From UBA4417 sp031550085 (GTDB taxonomy: Bacteria > Bacteroidota > Bacteroidia > Bacteroidales > UBA4417): 64,000 nt of DNA. Every line of letters starts with the position of its first letter. Position 1 is the first letter of the stretch. The stretch spans positions 1-64,000 of the forward strand of contig JAVBOY010000001.1 of NCBI GenBank assembly GCA_031550085.1, in the 5' to 3' direction. Shown here piece after piece: positions 8,439 to 17,604 of the stretch. The notes beneath the pieces are model-generated. The model did no database searches. It was not told the DNA's origin and saw nothing but the letters and a program-made list of their open reading frames with translations. The translations under genes were made by a program, and so were the position numbers.

Positions 8439-9575
8439 ATGAATCCATTAAAATTTAACCCGAACGACATGATCACCAAACTGTTGTTATGCTTATGTTT
8501 TACAATTCCCGTATCTTGTCTGGAAGCACAGGTTGTTACGGAAAACTATCCGAACGGAAAGAAAAAAGCGGAAGGTCCGATGATTGCCGGTAAGAGAGAT
8601 GGCGTTTGGCTTGAATTTACGGAAAAGGGAATCAAGGTATCCGAAATCACTTATAAAAGCGGGATAAAAGAAGGGATTGTCAAGGAATGGCATGAAAACG
8701 GGAAGAAAAAATTCGAAGGCAGTAATAAAAACGGGCAGTTGGAAGGAAGCGTAATCTGGTGGTATAACAACGGAAAAACTGAAATGGAGGGTTTTGTAAA
8801 AAGCGGATTGCAAGACAGTGTCTGGAAATTTTATTACAGATCAGGGACAGCAGGCAGTACGGGTCTCTTCATCAATGGCAAGCAGAACGGCGTTTGGCAG
8901 TATTTTTACGATTCAATCGGAACCCAATGGAAAACCGGTTCTTATGCAGATGGGAATCGTTCCGGGAAATGGATCTATTATTATAAAACACAAGAAATTC
9001 ATCATACCGTAGCTTATGAAAACGACAAAGAAAACGGGCTTTTCCAAAGTTGGTTTGAAAACGGGCAATTGAAAGACTCAGGGTATTATTCAAACGGAAA
9101 AACGGTTGGAACCTGGGTTGGCCGGTTCCCTTCGGGTAAAATAGAATCAAGAGTGAGTTACACCGATAATGGCTTGGAAACCGGAGAGAAGGCCTTGTGG
9201 TTTTACAGCGGACAGCTACAACTTAAGGATACTTATGCGGAAGGGGCATTGGAGGGCGACCATATCGAATACTTTCCCAATGGCAACGTAAAAGAAAAAG
9301 GAGGCTATAAAGAGGGAAAGAAGAACGGCGACTGGGTCTATTTTTATGAAAACGGGCAAAAGCTCCGGCAGGAGTCTTTCACCAACGGAGCGCCTGACCG
9401 GAATTGGAAATCCTGGTTCGAAAACGGGAAACAGCAAGGGGAAGGTCAATATAAAAATCAGTTGAAAGACGGCATCTGGAGTTATTGGGACAATAAAGGC
9501 CGGTTGGTTTACCAAGGGAAATTTGACAATGGCCAGAAACTGGAACAAAAGTTTTTTGATGACCCGAAAAAATAA
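8439..9575 (+). CDS. Exported MORN-repeat (YwqK-like) protein
   Basis: 378-residue protein made of about a dozen MORN-type repeats of 22-24 residues with the recurring pattern YxNGxxxxxGxYxxGxxxGxW (for example YPNGKKKAEGPMIAGKRDG, WFENGQLKDSGYYSNGKTVG). A signal peptide is visible if translation begins at the internal ATG at 8469 (MITKLLLCLCFTIPVSC). The frame is open from the ATG at 8439, and the shorter start may be the real one. Database relatives are often named 'toxin-antitoxin system YwqK family antitoxin', but nothing here supports a toxin-antitoxin function. MORN repeats form extended beta-hairpin surfaces and may bind lipids or proteins. A larger relative is encoded at 28054-29583. 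Confidence 0.85.
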   Translation: MNPLKFNPNDMITKLLLCLCFTIPVSCLEAQVVTENYPNGKKKAEGPMIAGKRDGVWLEFTEKGIKVSEITYKSGIKEGIVKEWHENGKKKFEGSNKNGQLEGSVIWWYNNGKTEMEGFVKSGLQDSVWKFYYRSGTAGSTGLFINGKQNGVWQYFYDSIGTQWKTGSYADGNRSGKWIYYYKTQEIHHTVAYENDKENGLFQSWFENGQLKDSGYYSNGKTVGTWVGRFPSGKIESRVSYTDNGLETGEKALWFYSGQLQLKDTYAEGALEGDHIEYFPNGNVKEKGGYKEGKKNGDWVYFYENGQKLRQESFTNGAPDRNWKSWFENGKQQGEGQYKNQLKDGIWSYWDNKGRLVYQGKFDNGQKLEQKFFDDPKK

Positions 9576-9631
9576 AAGCCGATCGAAAAATCCAGCTCAA
9601 ATTATTCATTTAGAAAAACTTAATTATTAGT

Positions 9632-10246
9632 ATGAAACACGTCCTGATTTGCATTGCCTTGATCTTTAGTTTTTCTATTTTAAAAACGAATGCCCAAAAA
9701 TTCGGCGGCGGATTTGTGGCGGGATTTGTAACCAGCCAGGTGGAAGGTGATACCTATGGAGGTTTCCACAAAGCCGGACTTTTAGGAGGTATGTGGATCA
9801 ATTATGACTTCGCACAAAAAAGCGCTTTGCAAATGGAGCTGACCTATATTCAGAAAGGCAGCCGGAAAAGCGCCAATCCTGACCAGGGAGATTACGACAC
9901 CTACCTTTTGCGTTTAGGTTATGTTGAGTTGGGGCTAATTTATCAATACACGTTTGCCAAGAAATTCTTTATAGAAGCAGGCCCCTCTTTTTCCGTACTG
10001 CTGCATTCGTACGAAGAAGATGTGACCGGAATGCAAAAGGAATCCGATAACTTTAAAGTGGGCACGTTTAATGTTTGCATCGGAGCCGGGTACAATATCT
10101 CGGAAAAATGGAACGTCCATCTGCGTACCGAAAACTCGATTACCAGCATCCGGAACGATGTCCAAACCGGCTATGTGGCCCGGTTTGGGAAATACGGGCA
10201 GTATATCGATTGTCTGACGCTAAGTTTGTATTATAAACTACGATAA
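9632..10246 (+). CDS. Outer-membrane beta-barrel protein (PorT-like)
   Basis: 204-residue protein with a signal peptide (about residues 1-21, cleavage near TNA-Q) followed by alternating amphipathic strands that end in an aromatic or hydrophobic residue, including the C-terminal strand YIDCLTLSLYYKLR. This is the pattern of small eight-stranded barrels of the Bacteroidota 'porin family / PorT' group. It follows the MORN gene by 56 bases on the same strand and may share its transcript. The ligand or function is unknown. Confidence 0.75.
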   Translation: MKHVLICIALIFSFSILKTNAQKFGGGFVAGFVTSQVEGDTYGGFHKAGLLGGMWINYDFAQKSALQMELTYIQKGSRKSANPDQGDYDTYLLRLGYVELGLIYQYTFAKKFFIEAGPSFSVLLHSYEEDVTGMQKESDNFKVGTFNVCIGAGYNISEKWNVHLRTENSITSIRNDVQTGYVARFGKYGQYIDCLTLSLYYKLR

Positions 10247-10254
10247 TTTTTCTC

Positions 10255-10836
10255 ATGGCCAAACAAAAACGAAACCTGATCGTCGGGGTTACGGGAGCCA
10301 GCGGAGCCATTTATGCCAAAATCCTTTTTGAGCAGTTGGTGCAACTTTCGGATCAACTGCAACAGGTAGGAGTTATTTTTTCCGATCAGGCAAAAAACGT
10401 TTGGAGCCATGAATTGCAAAATAATGATTTTACAAAATTACCTTTCAAATTATACGATACCCACGATTTTTATGCGCCGTTTGCTTCCGGCTCATCCGGT
10501 TATGACACTTTGATTATTTGCCCGTGCAGTACGGGAACCTTAGGGCGCATTGCGGCAGGCATATCCACCGATTTGATGACACGGGCTGCAGACGTCATGC
10601 TGAAAGAGCGGCGAAAACTTTTATTGGTGCTTCGCGAAACGCCTCTCAGCTTGATCCATATCAACAACATGAAAACCATTACCGAAGCCGGGGGAATCTT
10701 GGTTCCGGCCATACCGTCATTTTACAGCCGGCCTCAAACCTTGGAAGAAGCTGTAAAAACAGTTATCGATAAAGTTCTTTCGCTTGCCGGATTCGAAATA
10801 GATGCATTCCAATGGGGAAATCCGGGAAGCAAATAA
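10255..10836 (+). CDS. ubiX: UbiX-family flavin prenyltransferase
   Basis: 193-residue flavoprotein family member that attaches a dimethylallyl group to FMN to make prenylated FMN, the cofactor of UbiD-type decarboxylases. The N-terminal phosphate-binding motif GVTGASGAIYAKIL (residues 10-23) and the conserved CPCSTGTLGRIAAGISTDLM and LLVLRETPLSLIH motifs are complete; length is normal. It begins 8 bases after the barrel gene. No ubiD partner is present in the window. Confidence 0.9.
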   Translation: MAKQKRNLIVGVTGASGAIYAKILFEQLVQLSDQLQQVGVIFSDQAKNVWSHELQNNDFTKLPFKLYDTHDFYAPFASGSSGYDTLIICPCSTGTLGRIAAGISTDLMTRAADVMLKERRKLLLVLRETPLSLIHINNMKTITEAGGILVPAIPSFYSRPQTLEEAVKTVIDKVLSLAGFEIDAFQWGNPGSK

Positions 10837-10949
10837 AAAAAACAAAATCTCGTTATAAACTTTCGGGCACTCCATTTCGTTACTAGTAAAGCACCTGCTT
10901 TCGTATTCTTAACACCCGGTTTGGCAAATGGCATAGTTATTGAACTAGG

Positions 10950-11570
10950 ATGAAAAAAAAATTAATGACACGATTCCTTTCAACTGTAAGTTTTTTGTTA
11001 ATTTGCCTGGCTTCCAATTCGCAAACACCGGGGATATTAAACCCGCGCGATTCGCTGGGCCGCTACATTTGCCCTTTTGAAGTGATTGGAAACGACACCC
11101 TGCCTATTTTTTACCTTTCGGATGCTTATGCCTGGGGTTCGTACTACACGCGTCCCGAGGATATCGCCCAATGGGACAAACTGGTTCGAAACGTAAAAAA
11201 AGTATGGCCTTATGCAGAATTGGCTGGAATTAAATTTAAGGAATACGAAGCCTTGGTCATAAATGCCAAAAGCGACAAAGAGCGAAAAGAGTTAATGAAG
11301 CAAGCGGAAAAAGAATTGGAACTCAAGTTCGGAAAAGAACTGCGGAACCTGACTTTTTCGCAGGGAAAAATATTAATCAAATTGATCGACCGTCAATGCG
11401 GAAACTCTTCTTATGAAGTAGTCAAAGATTTCCGGGGTGGTTTCCGTGCTTTCTTCTGGCAATCGCTGGGGCGGCTTTTCGGATACAACCTCAAAGTGAA
11501 ATATGATCCCATCGGAGAAGATGTCAACATTGAACGGATTGTCCGGCTGATTGAGAAAGGCGCGTTGTAA
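10950..11570 (+). CDS. DUF4294 exported protein
   Basis: 206-residue protein that appears to belong to DUF4294, a Bacteroidota family of unknown function. It has an N-terminal signal sequence (residues 1-25, FLSTVSFLLICLASNSQ) and the conserved stretches LPIFYLSDAYAW and YSR/YTRPEDIAQWDKLVRN. A charged, probably helical middle region (about 75-125) precedes a conserved ending with LIDRQCGNSSYEVVKDFRGG. It lies 113 bases after ubiX and is followed by a strong bidirectional terminator. Function unknown. Confidence 0.7.
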   Translation: MKKKLMTRFLSTVSFLLICLASNSQTPGILNPRDSLGRYICPFEVIGNDTLPIFYLSDAYAWGSYYTRPEDIAQWDKLVRNVKKVWPYAELAGIKFKEYEALVINAKSDKERKELMKQAEKELELKFGKELRNLTFSQGKILIKLIDRQCGNSSYEVVKDFRGGFRAFFWQSLGRLFGYNLKVKYDPIGEDVNIERIVRLIEKGAL

Positions 11571-11618
11571 TTTTCCGAACATCGGTTTCCCAAAATTCTT
11601 GTGGACGAAATAAAAAAG

Positions 11619-11652
11619 TAAGGCTGTCTATTCATTCAGACAGCCTTATTTT
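11619..11652. terminator. Bidirectional intrinsic terminator
   Basis: A perfect 11-bp stem (TAAGGCTGTCT at 11619-11629 with AGACAGCCTTA at 11638-11648) and an 8-base loop, flanked by an A-run on the left and T-rich sequence on the right. It separates two convergent genes and can serve both. Confidence 0.85.
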
Positions 11653-11702
11653 CAGGGTGATATAAAATAATTTTATATCAAAAAAGATCAATATAAAATA
11701 TC

Positions 11703-12896
11703 TTATTGAACCTGATCAAAACATTTTTTGATCCGTAGCCAGGTACGTTCCATATCATGGTCCAAACCGACACTGTAACGAACCAGGCCTTCACTCATGC
11801 CCATTTCTTTTTGAACTTCTTCCGGAACTTCGCTCGAAGTGGATTTTCCGGAATTGCTGAACAAGGTCTTGAAATAGCCTAAACTAACGGCCAAATAACC
11901 TACATCGGCCAGTTCCATCAACTCCATGAATTTTGCAGCACGCTCGGCCGTTCCCAAATCAATCGCAATCATTCCGCCAAAACCGAAATCGGGATTCATC
12001 ATTTCTTTCATGGTCTCGTGTCCCGGATGTTCGGGTAAACCCGGATAGCAAGTTTTGATGCCGATTTCTTTAAACTTATGGGCCAAAAACATCGCATTTT
12101 TCGAATGTTGCTGCATCCGGATGTGAAGCGTGTGCAAGTTTTTCAAAATCGAAGACGAACGCAACGGATCCAGTACCGGCCCCAAAAGCATGGCCGTACC
12201 GTTGTTCACATCGATCAATGAATTGATGTATTCTGCCGATCCGCAAATGGCTCCGGCCACACAATCATTTTTCCCGTTTACAAATTTTGTCATGCTGTAA
12301 ACGACCACATCTGCGCCCAAACGTGCCGGTTGCAGGATTAAAGGCGTAAACGTATTGTCTACAATCAACTTTGCGCCGCACTTTTTCGAAATTTTCGCCA
12401 ACCCGGGAATATCCGAAATTTGCAACATCGGATTGGTCATCGACTCGGTATAAATTACCTTGGTATTCGGACGAACGGCAGCCGCTACCTCCGCCAAATT
12501 ATTGATATCTACAAACGTTACGTCAATCTTGAATTTCGGCAAATAATTTTGCAAAAAAGCAAAAGTGCCGCCATACGTCGTACGACTGGACACAATGTGA
12601 TCGCCGGAACCCACGCATTGAAGAATGGCACAGGTAATAGCTCCCATTCCGGATCCTGTCACCCAACCCATTTCGGTTCCTTCCATCGCCGCCAAAGCAT
12701 CAGACAAATATTTGTTCATCGGGTTCCAGTGGCGCGAGTATAAAAAGCAGCCTGTTTCATCGCCGCTAAAAACATCACTCATGGTTTTAGCCTGCATAAA
12801 AGTAAATGTAGCGCTATCTGTAATGGAGGGGTTTACATCGCCGAATTCGCCGAATTGTTTCAGGTCAAAAAGTGCTGCCGTAGGATCAAATTTCAT
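11703..12896 (-). CDS. Cys/Met metabolism PLP-dependent enzyme (methionine gamma-lyase-like)
   Basis: 397-residue fold-type I PLP enzyme of the trans-sulfuration family (cystathionine gamma-synthase/lyase, methionine gamma-lyase). The PLP lysine lies in YSMTKFVNGKND (about residue 210), the upstream aspartate in KLIVDNTFTPLI, and the cofactor-binding loop in GSGMGAITCAI. The YSRHWNPMNKYL segment corresponds to the YSRxxNPT motif. The N-terminus is somewhat unusual for the family (DVNPSITDSATFTF). Reaction choice between gamma-lyase and gamma-synthase cannot be settled from sequence. The gene is monocistronic and faces the DUF4294 gene across the terminator. Confidence 0.82.
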   Translation of the reverse strand: MKFDPTAALFDLKQFGEFGDVNPSITDSATFTFMQAKTMSDVFSGDETGCFLYSRHWNPMNKYLSDALAAMEGTEMGWVTGSGMGAITCAILQCVGSGDHIVSSRTTYGGTFAFLQNYLPKFKIDVTFVDINNLAEVAAAVRPNTKVIYTESMTNPMLQISDIPGLAKISKKCGAKLIVDNTFTPLILQPARLGADVVVYSMTKFVNGKNDCVAGAICGSAEYINSLIDVNNGTAMLLGPVLDPLRSSSILKNLHTLHIRMQQHSKNAMFLAHKFKEIGIKTCYPGLPEHPGHETMKEMMNPDFGFGGMIAIDLGTAERAAKFMELMELADVGYLAVSLGYFKTLFSNSGKSTSSEVPEEVQKEMGMSEGLVRYSVGLDHDMERTWLRIKKCFDQVQ

Positions 12897-13048
12897 AATG
12901 CCAAAGGGTCTTTAATAGTTATTGTATTCTTTTATGGATTGCAAAAATATGATTTTTGCATCACCTAAGGAAGCAATTGGATAAATTGTTGCTAAAATTC
13001 CGGACGTTTAAAGTTCGCGATATCCAAGGATAAATATTCATTATTTCG

Positions 13049-13056
13049 TACTTTTG
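13049..13056 (+). promoter_or_regulatory. -7 element upstream of lptB
   Basis: TACTTTTG matches the Bacteroidota -7 consensus and lies 68 bases before the lptB ATG at 13124. An in-frame TTG at 13067 would begin within the likely 5' leader, which argues for the later start. Confidence 0.4.
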
Positions 13057-13123
13057 AGCTCTTTTTTTGGGAACGGAAAACGTACCGCCCGTTTTTTACG
13101 AACATTATTTGTTATTACTACAC

Positions 13124-13849
13124 ATGCTTCTTCGAACCGAAAATATCGTTAAAAAATACCGCCAGCGCACCGTGGTCGACCATGTTTCCATCCAAGTCAA
13201 GCAGGGTGAGATCGTGGGCCTGCTTGGTCCGAACGGAGCCGGAAAAACTACTTCGTTCTATATTATGGTTGGTTTGATCAAGCCTTTTGCGGGTGATGTT
13301 TATTTGGATGATAAAAACATTACGACTGAACCCATGTATCGCCGTGCACAAATGGGTGTGGGTTATTTGGCGCAAGAAGCTTCGGTTTTCCGCCGTTTGA
13401 GCGTGGAAGATAACATCCGGGCCGTTTTGGAATTTACCAAACTTACCAAAGCCGAGCAACGTGAGAAGCTGGAATCACTGCTGAATGAGTTTTCCCTGCA
13501 GCATGTCCGGAAAAGTTTGGGAATCCAGCTTTCGGGAGGTGAGCGCCGCAGAACAGAGATTGCCCGCTGTTTGGCATCCGATCCGAAGTTTATTTTGCTG
13601 GATGAACCGTTTGCCGGAGTCGACCCCATTGCGGTAGAAGATATTCAAACCATTGTTTCCCAATTAAAAAATAAAAACATCGGTATTTTGATTACCGACC
13701 ACAACGTGCACGAAACGTTATCAATTACCGATCGCGCCTATTTGCTTTTTGAGGGGAAAGTCTTAAAAGCTGGATCGGCAAAGGAACTTGCTGATGACGA
13801 ACAGGTCCGGAGGGTTTATTTGGGTAAAAATTTCGAATTAAGGCAATAA
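13124..13849 (+). CDS. lptB: LPS export ABC transporter ATPase LptB
   Basis: 241-residue ABC ATPase that powers lipopolysaccharide extraction from the inner membrane with LptF/LptG. Walker A is GPNGAGKTT, the signature is LSGGERRRTEIAR, Walker B is FILLDEPFAGVDPIA and the switch histidine is in ITDHNV. The GVDPIAVEDIQ sequence after Walker B and the overall length are typical of LptB rather than other ABC ATPases. The frame opens at a TTG at 13067, but the ATG at 13124 (MLLRTENIVKKY) matches the family's N-terminus. lptF, lptG, lptA and lptC are not in the window. Confidence 0.92.
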   Translation: MLLRTENIVKKYRQRTVVDHVSIQVKQGEIVGLLGPNGAGKTTSFYIMVGLIKPFAGDVYLDDKNITTEPMYRRAQMGVGYLAQEASVFRRLSVEDNIRAVLEFTKLTKAEQREKLESLLNEFSLQHVRKSLGIQLSGGERRRTEIARCLASDPKFILLDEPFAGVDPIAVEDIQTIVSQLKNKNIGILITDHNVHETLSITDRAYLLFEGKVLKAGSAKELADDEQVRRVYLGKNFELRQ

Positions 13850-13973
13850 ACCGGGGTTATCAAGACATTTACCCTTTCGTTATTTTGCCTGAAAATAACT
13901 TCCTTTTTGAGTTAGCAAGCTAAAGATAATCAGCATACTACATCTCCTATTAACATTAATAAAACGAAAAAGA

Positions 13974-14004
13974 TTGACAACACATGTAAAAAATGGTAGT
14001 TTTG
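13974..14004 (+). promoter_or_regulatory. Promoter of the GH3-family gene
   Basis: TTG (13974-13976, within TTGACA) and TAGTTTTG (13997-14004) are separated by 20 bases, a good Bacteroidota promoter. It ends 34 bases before the ATG at 14039. Confidence 0.65.
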
Positions 14005-14038
14005 CACTCTGAATAACATTATTACTAACCGTTATACT

Positions 14039-15577
14039 ATGCCCATTCTCGGATCAATAATCAAAGGCGCATTGGATCTCCGAAGCAAACTGCCGGTTGA
14101 TGCACTGAAGACACGTGACCCTCATAAGCAGCAATTGCAAACGCTGAAAAAACTTCTTCGCAAAGCTGAAATAACGTCTTTCGGAGAATATTACAATTTT
14201 ACCGAGATTTTACACAGCAACAATCCACTAAAGGCCTTTCAAGCAAAGGTTCCGTTATTCGATTATAATCTCATTCACAAAAAATGGTGGCACCGTACGT
14301 TAAACGGGGAAGCTTTTGTTTGCTGGCCCGGCCAGGTAAAATATTTTGCCCTGAGTTCCGGCACATCGGAGGCTTCCTCCAAATACATTCCGGTAACGCC
14401 GGATATGCTGAAAGCCATCCAGAAAACAAGCATAAAACAAATTTTATCGTTACCCAAATACAACCTTCCTCCCGAATTTTTTCAAAAAGGAATGCTCGGA
14501 TTGGGCGGAAGTACCGATTTGCAATTTAACGGAACGTACTTTGAAGGCGACCTTTCGGGTATTACAACCGGAACCATTCCTTTTTGGTTTCAGCATTTTT
14601 ACAAGCCCGGCCGCCGGATTAGCAAAGAACGCAACTGGACGTCGAAACTCGACGAAATCGTAAAAGCGGCTCCCAAGTGGGATATCGGTGTTATTTGCGG
14701 CGTCCCGGCCTGGTTGCAGGTGTTGATGGAACGGATAATAAGTGAGTATAACCTTCAAACCATTCACGACATTTGGCCGAATTTGTCGGTTTACGTGCAT
14801 GGAGGGGTTTCGTTTGCACCTTATCAGAAACGGTTTGAGAAATTGTTTGCCAAACCTCTGGTTTATATGGAAACCTATTTGGCAAGCGAAGGCTTTATCG
14901 CCTATCAAAGCCGCCCCAACGCCGAAGGGATGGAATTGATTTTGGACAATGGTATTTTCTTTGAATTCGTGCCTTTCAACAACGATAATTTTGATGACAA
15001 CAACAATTTGGCACCTCATGCCCAAGTACTTACCATCGACCAGGTCGAAACCGGCAAGGACTATGCCTTGCTGTTGTCGTCCTGCGCCGGAGCCTGGCGC
15101 TATCTGATCGGCGATACGATTCGCTTTACCTCTACGGAGCGTTGTGAAATCGTCATAACGGGACGGACCAAACATTTTATGAGCTTGTGCGGCGAGCATT
15201 TATCGCAAGAGAACATGAACAAGGCAATTGAAATGACGGCCGAACAGCTCAATGTTTCGATACCCGAATTTACGGTGGCCGGAATTCCTTTGGATACCAT
15301 GTTTGCACACCGCTGGTATTTGGGAACCGATGATACCATCGACATTGAACTTGCCAAGCAAAAAATCGACGAAAACCTGAAACTGCTCAACGACGATTAC
15401 CGGGTGGAACGGCTTCATGCCATCCGCGAACTTCAAATGGAAGTGTATCCGGTACAGGTTTTCTATGATTGGATGCGGCAGCAGGGTAAAGAAGGAGCTC
15501 AAAATAAATTTCCACGGGTTTTGAAAGGAACAAAACTTGAAGGTTGGCAATCGTATTTGGAATCCATTAAAAAATAG
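14039..15577 (+). CDS. GH3 auxin-responsive-promoter family acyl-adenylating protein
   Basis: 512-residue protein of the GH3 family, which in plants joins amino acids to acyl acids such as auxin or jasmonate through an acyl-adenylate. The ATP-binding signature is visible as FALSSGTSEASSKYIPVT (about residues 103-120), followed by YMETYLASEGFIAYQ and the conserved YRLGD-like element WRYLIGDTIRFTS, and ITGRTKHFMSLCGEHLS. Bacteroidota commonly encode such a protein; its bacterial substrate is unknown. It has its own promoter and is 57 bases upstream of the LysE gene. Confidence 0.85.
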   Translation: MPILGSIIKGALDLRSKLPVDALKTRDPHKQQLQTLKKLLRKAEITSFGEYYNFTEILHSNNPLKAFQAKVPLFDYNLIHKKWWHRTLNGEAFVCWPGQVKYFALSSGTSEASSKYIPVTPDMLKAIQKTSIKQILSLPKYNLPPEFFQKGMLGLGGSTDLQFNGTYFEGDLSGITTGTIPFWFQHFYKPGRRISKERNWTSKLDEIVKAAPKWDIGVICGVPAWLQVLMERIISEYNLQTIHDIWPNLSVYVHGGVSFAPYQKRFEKLFAKPLVYMETYLASEGFIAYQSRPNAEGMELILDNGIFFEFVPFNNDNFDDNNNLAPHAQVLTIDQVETGKDYALLLSSCAGAWRYLIGDTIRFTSTERCEIVITGRTKHFMSLCGEHLSQENMNKAIEMTAEQLNVSIPEFTVAGIPLDTMFAHRWYLGTDDTIDIELAKQKIDENLKLLNDDYRVERLHAIRELQMEVYPVQVFYDWMRQQGKEGAQNKFPRVLKGTKLEGWQSYLESIKK

Positions 15578-15633
15578 GCATACCAAATTTTTTAAACAAG
15601 CGTAACTAATTTAGTGTAAAATATTATTCTTCG

Positions 15634-16254
15634 ATGCACCCACTTTTTCAAGGAATACTCTTAGGATTAGGTCTTTCCATTATGGTCGGCCCCGGGATGT
15701 TTACCTTGATTCAAACCAGCATTCACCGGGGAATTAATGCTGCTTTCTGGCTGGCCGTGGGCATCTTGTTAAGTGATGCAAGCGCTGTCATCTGTTGTTT
15801 TCTGGGTGCACAACAACTGTTCAACAATCCGCAAAGCTATACTTATGTCGGCATCATCGGCGGCTTAATCCTGACGGGGATTGGGATTTACACTTTCCGC
15901 CACAAAGTGCATTTCGACGAAAACAATCAATTGATCCAGGTGCGTGTGGCGGGTCCTCCCATGTATGTCTTGAAAGGTTTTATCCTGAATTTCGTCAATC
16001 CGTTTATGTGGATTTTCTGGTTTGCAACCCTGGCACTTGTGACGACAAACTTTTCGGAGAAACACGATACGCTTGTTTTTTTGATCGGTACATTGACTGC
16101 GGTTTTCAGCAGCGATTTGTGTAAAGTTTTCATTGCCGGAAAGCTAAAAAAATATTTAACCCCCAAAATTTTAATGCGGGTCAACCACTTGATCGGCCTC
16201 ACTTTAATTGCCTGTGGTATTATCCTGATAGTCAGGGTTTTTATTCGATTCTAG
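15634..16254 (+). CDS. LysE/RhtB-family exporter
   Basis: 206-residue membrane protein of the LysE family, exporters of amino acids or related metabolites by proton antiport. About six hydrophobic segments are visible. The family motif near the N-terminus, GLGLSIMVGPGMFTLIQTSI, and the NFVNPFMWIFWFATLA segment in the middle are characteristic. It follows the GH3 gene, and the substrate cannot be assigned. Confidence 0.85.
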   Translation: MHPLFQGILLGLGLSIMVGPGMFTLIQTSIHRGINAAFWLAVGILLSDASAVICCFLGAQQLFNNPQSYTYVGIIGGLILTGIGIYTFRHKVHFDENNQLIQVRVAGPPMYVLKGFILNFVNPFMWIFWFATLALVTTNFSEKHDTLVFLIGTLTAVFSSDLCKVFIAGKLKKYLTPKILMRVNHLIGLTLIACGIILIVRVFIRF

Positions 16255-16307
16255 AATGAGTTCCTCTTAGAAATTCGATTTTTTTATATTCTAAAAATCG
16301 TATCTAT

Positions 16308-16337
16308 TTGCAAAACAAGTTTCATCCTTTATATTTG
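16308..16337 (+). promoter_or_regulatory. Promoter of frr
   Basis: TTG (16308-16310), 19-base spacer, TATATTTG (16330-16337): a close match to the Bacteroidota consensus, 16 bases before the frr ATG. Confidence 0.65.
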
Positions 16338-16353
16338 CAAAAAAATAATTACC

Positions 16354-16917
16354 ATGACTGAAGAAGGAAATCTCATACTCGAAATGATGAAAGATCAAAT
16401 GGAACATGCAATTATCCATTTGGAAAAAGAGCTTCATAAATTTCGCACCGGAAAAGCAAGTCCTCAAATGCTTGAAGGCGTGAAGGTTGATTATTACGGC
16501 ACATTAACGGCATTGGATCAGGTGGCAAACATCAACACGCCCGATGCCCGCTCCATTGTAGTGCAACCTTGGGAAAAAAGCATGCTGGGGGTTATCTCAA
16601 AAGCCATTATTGACGCCAATTTGGGATTGAACCCGCAAAACAACGGCGAATTATTGCGCATGCAGGTTCCGCCGCTTACGGAAGAACGCCGCAAAGAATT
16701 GGTAAAGAAAGCCAAGGAAGAAGCTGAAAACGCCAAGGTGTCCGTTCGCAATGCCCGCCGCGCTTCGGTGGAAGAGGCAAAAAAGCTTACCAAACAAGGG
16801 ATTTCCGAAGATGACGTCAAATCGTTGGAAAAAGAAATTCAAACTGTTACCGACTCTTACATTGTAAAGATTGATAAAGTGGTGGACGTAAAGGAAAAGG
16901 ACATCATGACAGTATAA
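16354..16917 (+). CDS. frr: Ribosome recycling factor
   Basis: 187-residue ribosome recycling factor, which with EF-G splits ribosomes after termination. Full-length match to the family: FRTGKASPQMLEGVKVDYYG near the N-terminus, then PLNQVANI-like LDQVANINTPDARSIVVQPW, and the conserved PPLTEERRKELVKKAKEEAE and VRNARR motifs. pyrH, its usual neighbour in many bacteria, is not upstream; here the gene has its own promoter and terminator. Confidence 0.97.
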   Translation: MTEEGNLILEMMKDQMEHAIIHLEKELHKFRTGKASPQMLEGVKVDYYGTLTALDQVANINTPDARSIVVQPWEKSMLGVISKAIIDANLGLNPQNNGELLRMQVPPLTEERRKELVKKAKEEAENAKVSVRNARRASVEEAKKLTKQGISEDDVKSLEKEIQTVTDSYIVKIDKVVDVKEKDIMTV

Positions 16918-16947
16918 AAGTCCGTCGTATTTCTATTTCACACAACA

Positions 16948-16985
16948 GCAATCCGCTATCCGGGTTGCTTTTTTTGTTTTTAAAA
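16948..16985 (+). terminator. Intrinsic terminator of frr
   Basis: Stem GCAATCCG (16948-16955) with CGGGTTGC (16961-16968), one G-T pair, 5-base loop, followed directly by seven T and a further T-rich stretch. Confidence 0.75.
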
Positions 16986-17013
16986 GACCAGCGTGAAATG
17001 ACTTTTTAAGATT

Positions 17014-17592
17014 TTAAAGCGTGAAGGTAATTTCCTTTGAGGCAAAAAATCCGCTAATTAATGTAAAATATTCGGGCAAAATGCCCTCGCGATTCCATTT
17101 TAGTTCGATATTCAACAATTCGGCAGAAGTTTTGGCTATATCAAAACCGAAGGCTTCAAGCGACGGACGAATCCGATCGGGAGCAATGCACGATTTTCCT
17201 GCTATCCGGGCGCATTTTTCAGCCGGGCATATCTGGCAGGTTCCGGCAAAAAAGGCTTTGCTTCCGGGATATTGTTTTTCCAGGTCCAACAGTTTCCCGT
17301 CCAATTCCAAACGAACTTCCTCCATGATCCGGTAACTTATTTCCGTAGATTGCTCCCATCCTTTATTTTCAAGGATTAGCCCAGGATCTAAAAGAATCTT
17401 CGTCCCGATGATATAAACAATTTCATAAGAGGAGATATATGCTTCGACATCAAAATCAAACGGCGGACACGACCAGCAAGCTTGATACCGGTTACACTCC
17501 TTGCAATAGGATATGAATTTTGCCACGTCCCGGTAATTCGCGACGTAGTCTTCGGATTTTATCTTTGCGATGAAATGAGAAACCTGGTACAT
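17014..17592 (-). CDS. DUF2284 putative metal-binding protein
   Basis: 192-residue cysteine-rich protein of the DUF2284 family. Two cysteine groups are visible: CKECNRYQACWSCPPF (about residues 30-45) and CQICPAEKCARIAGKSCIAP (about 118-137), consistent with a metal or iron-sulfur cluster. It starts 12 bases after the end of nrdG, so it probably sits in the riboswitch-controlled nrdDG transcript. A role in anaerobic redox metabolism is plausible but not shown. Confidence 0.75.
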   Translation of the reverse strand: MYQVSHFIAKIKSEDYVANYRDVAKFISYCKECNRYQACWSCPPFDFDVEAYISSYEIVYIIGTKILLDPGLILENKGWEQSTEISYRIMEEVRLELDGKLLDLEKQYPGSKAFFAGTCQICPAEKCARIAGKSCIAPDRIRPSLEAFGFDIAKTSAELLNIELKWNREGILPEYFTLISGFFASKEITFTL

Positions 17593-17604
17593 CCGCCCAT
17601 CTTT

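Noticed and set aside
8439..9575. YwqK-type antitoxin of a toxin-antitoxin module
   Set aside because: The name is attached to the MORN family in databases, but the protein is exported and no toxin gene is adjacent.
14450..15199. 249-residue minus-strand open frame inside the GH3 gene
   Set aside because: Antisense shadow of a recognised full-length gene; composition typical of such shadows.
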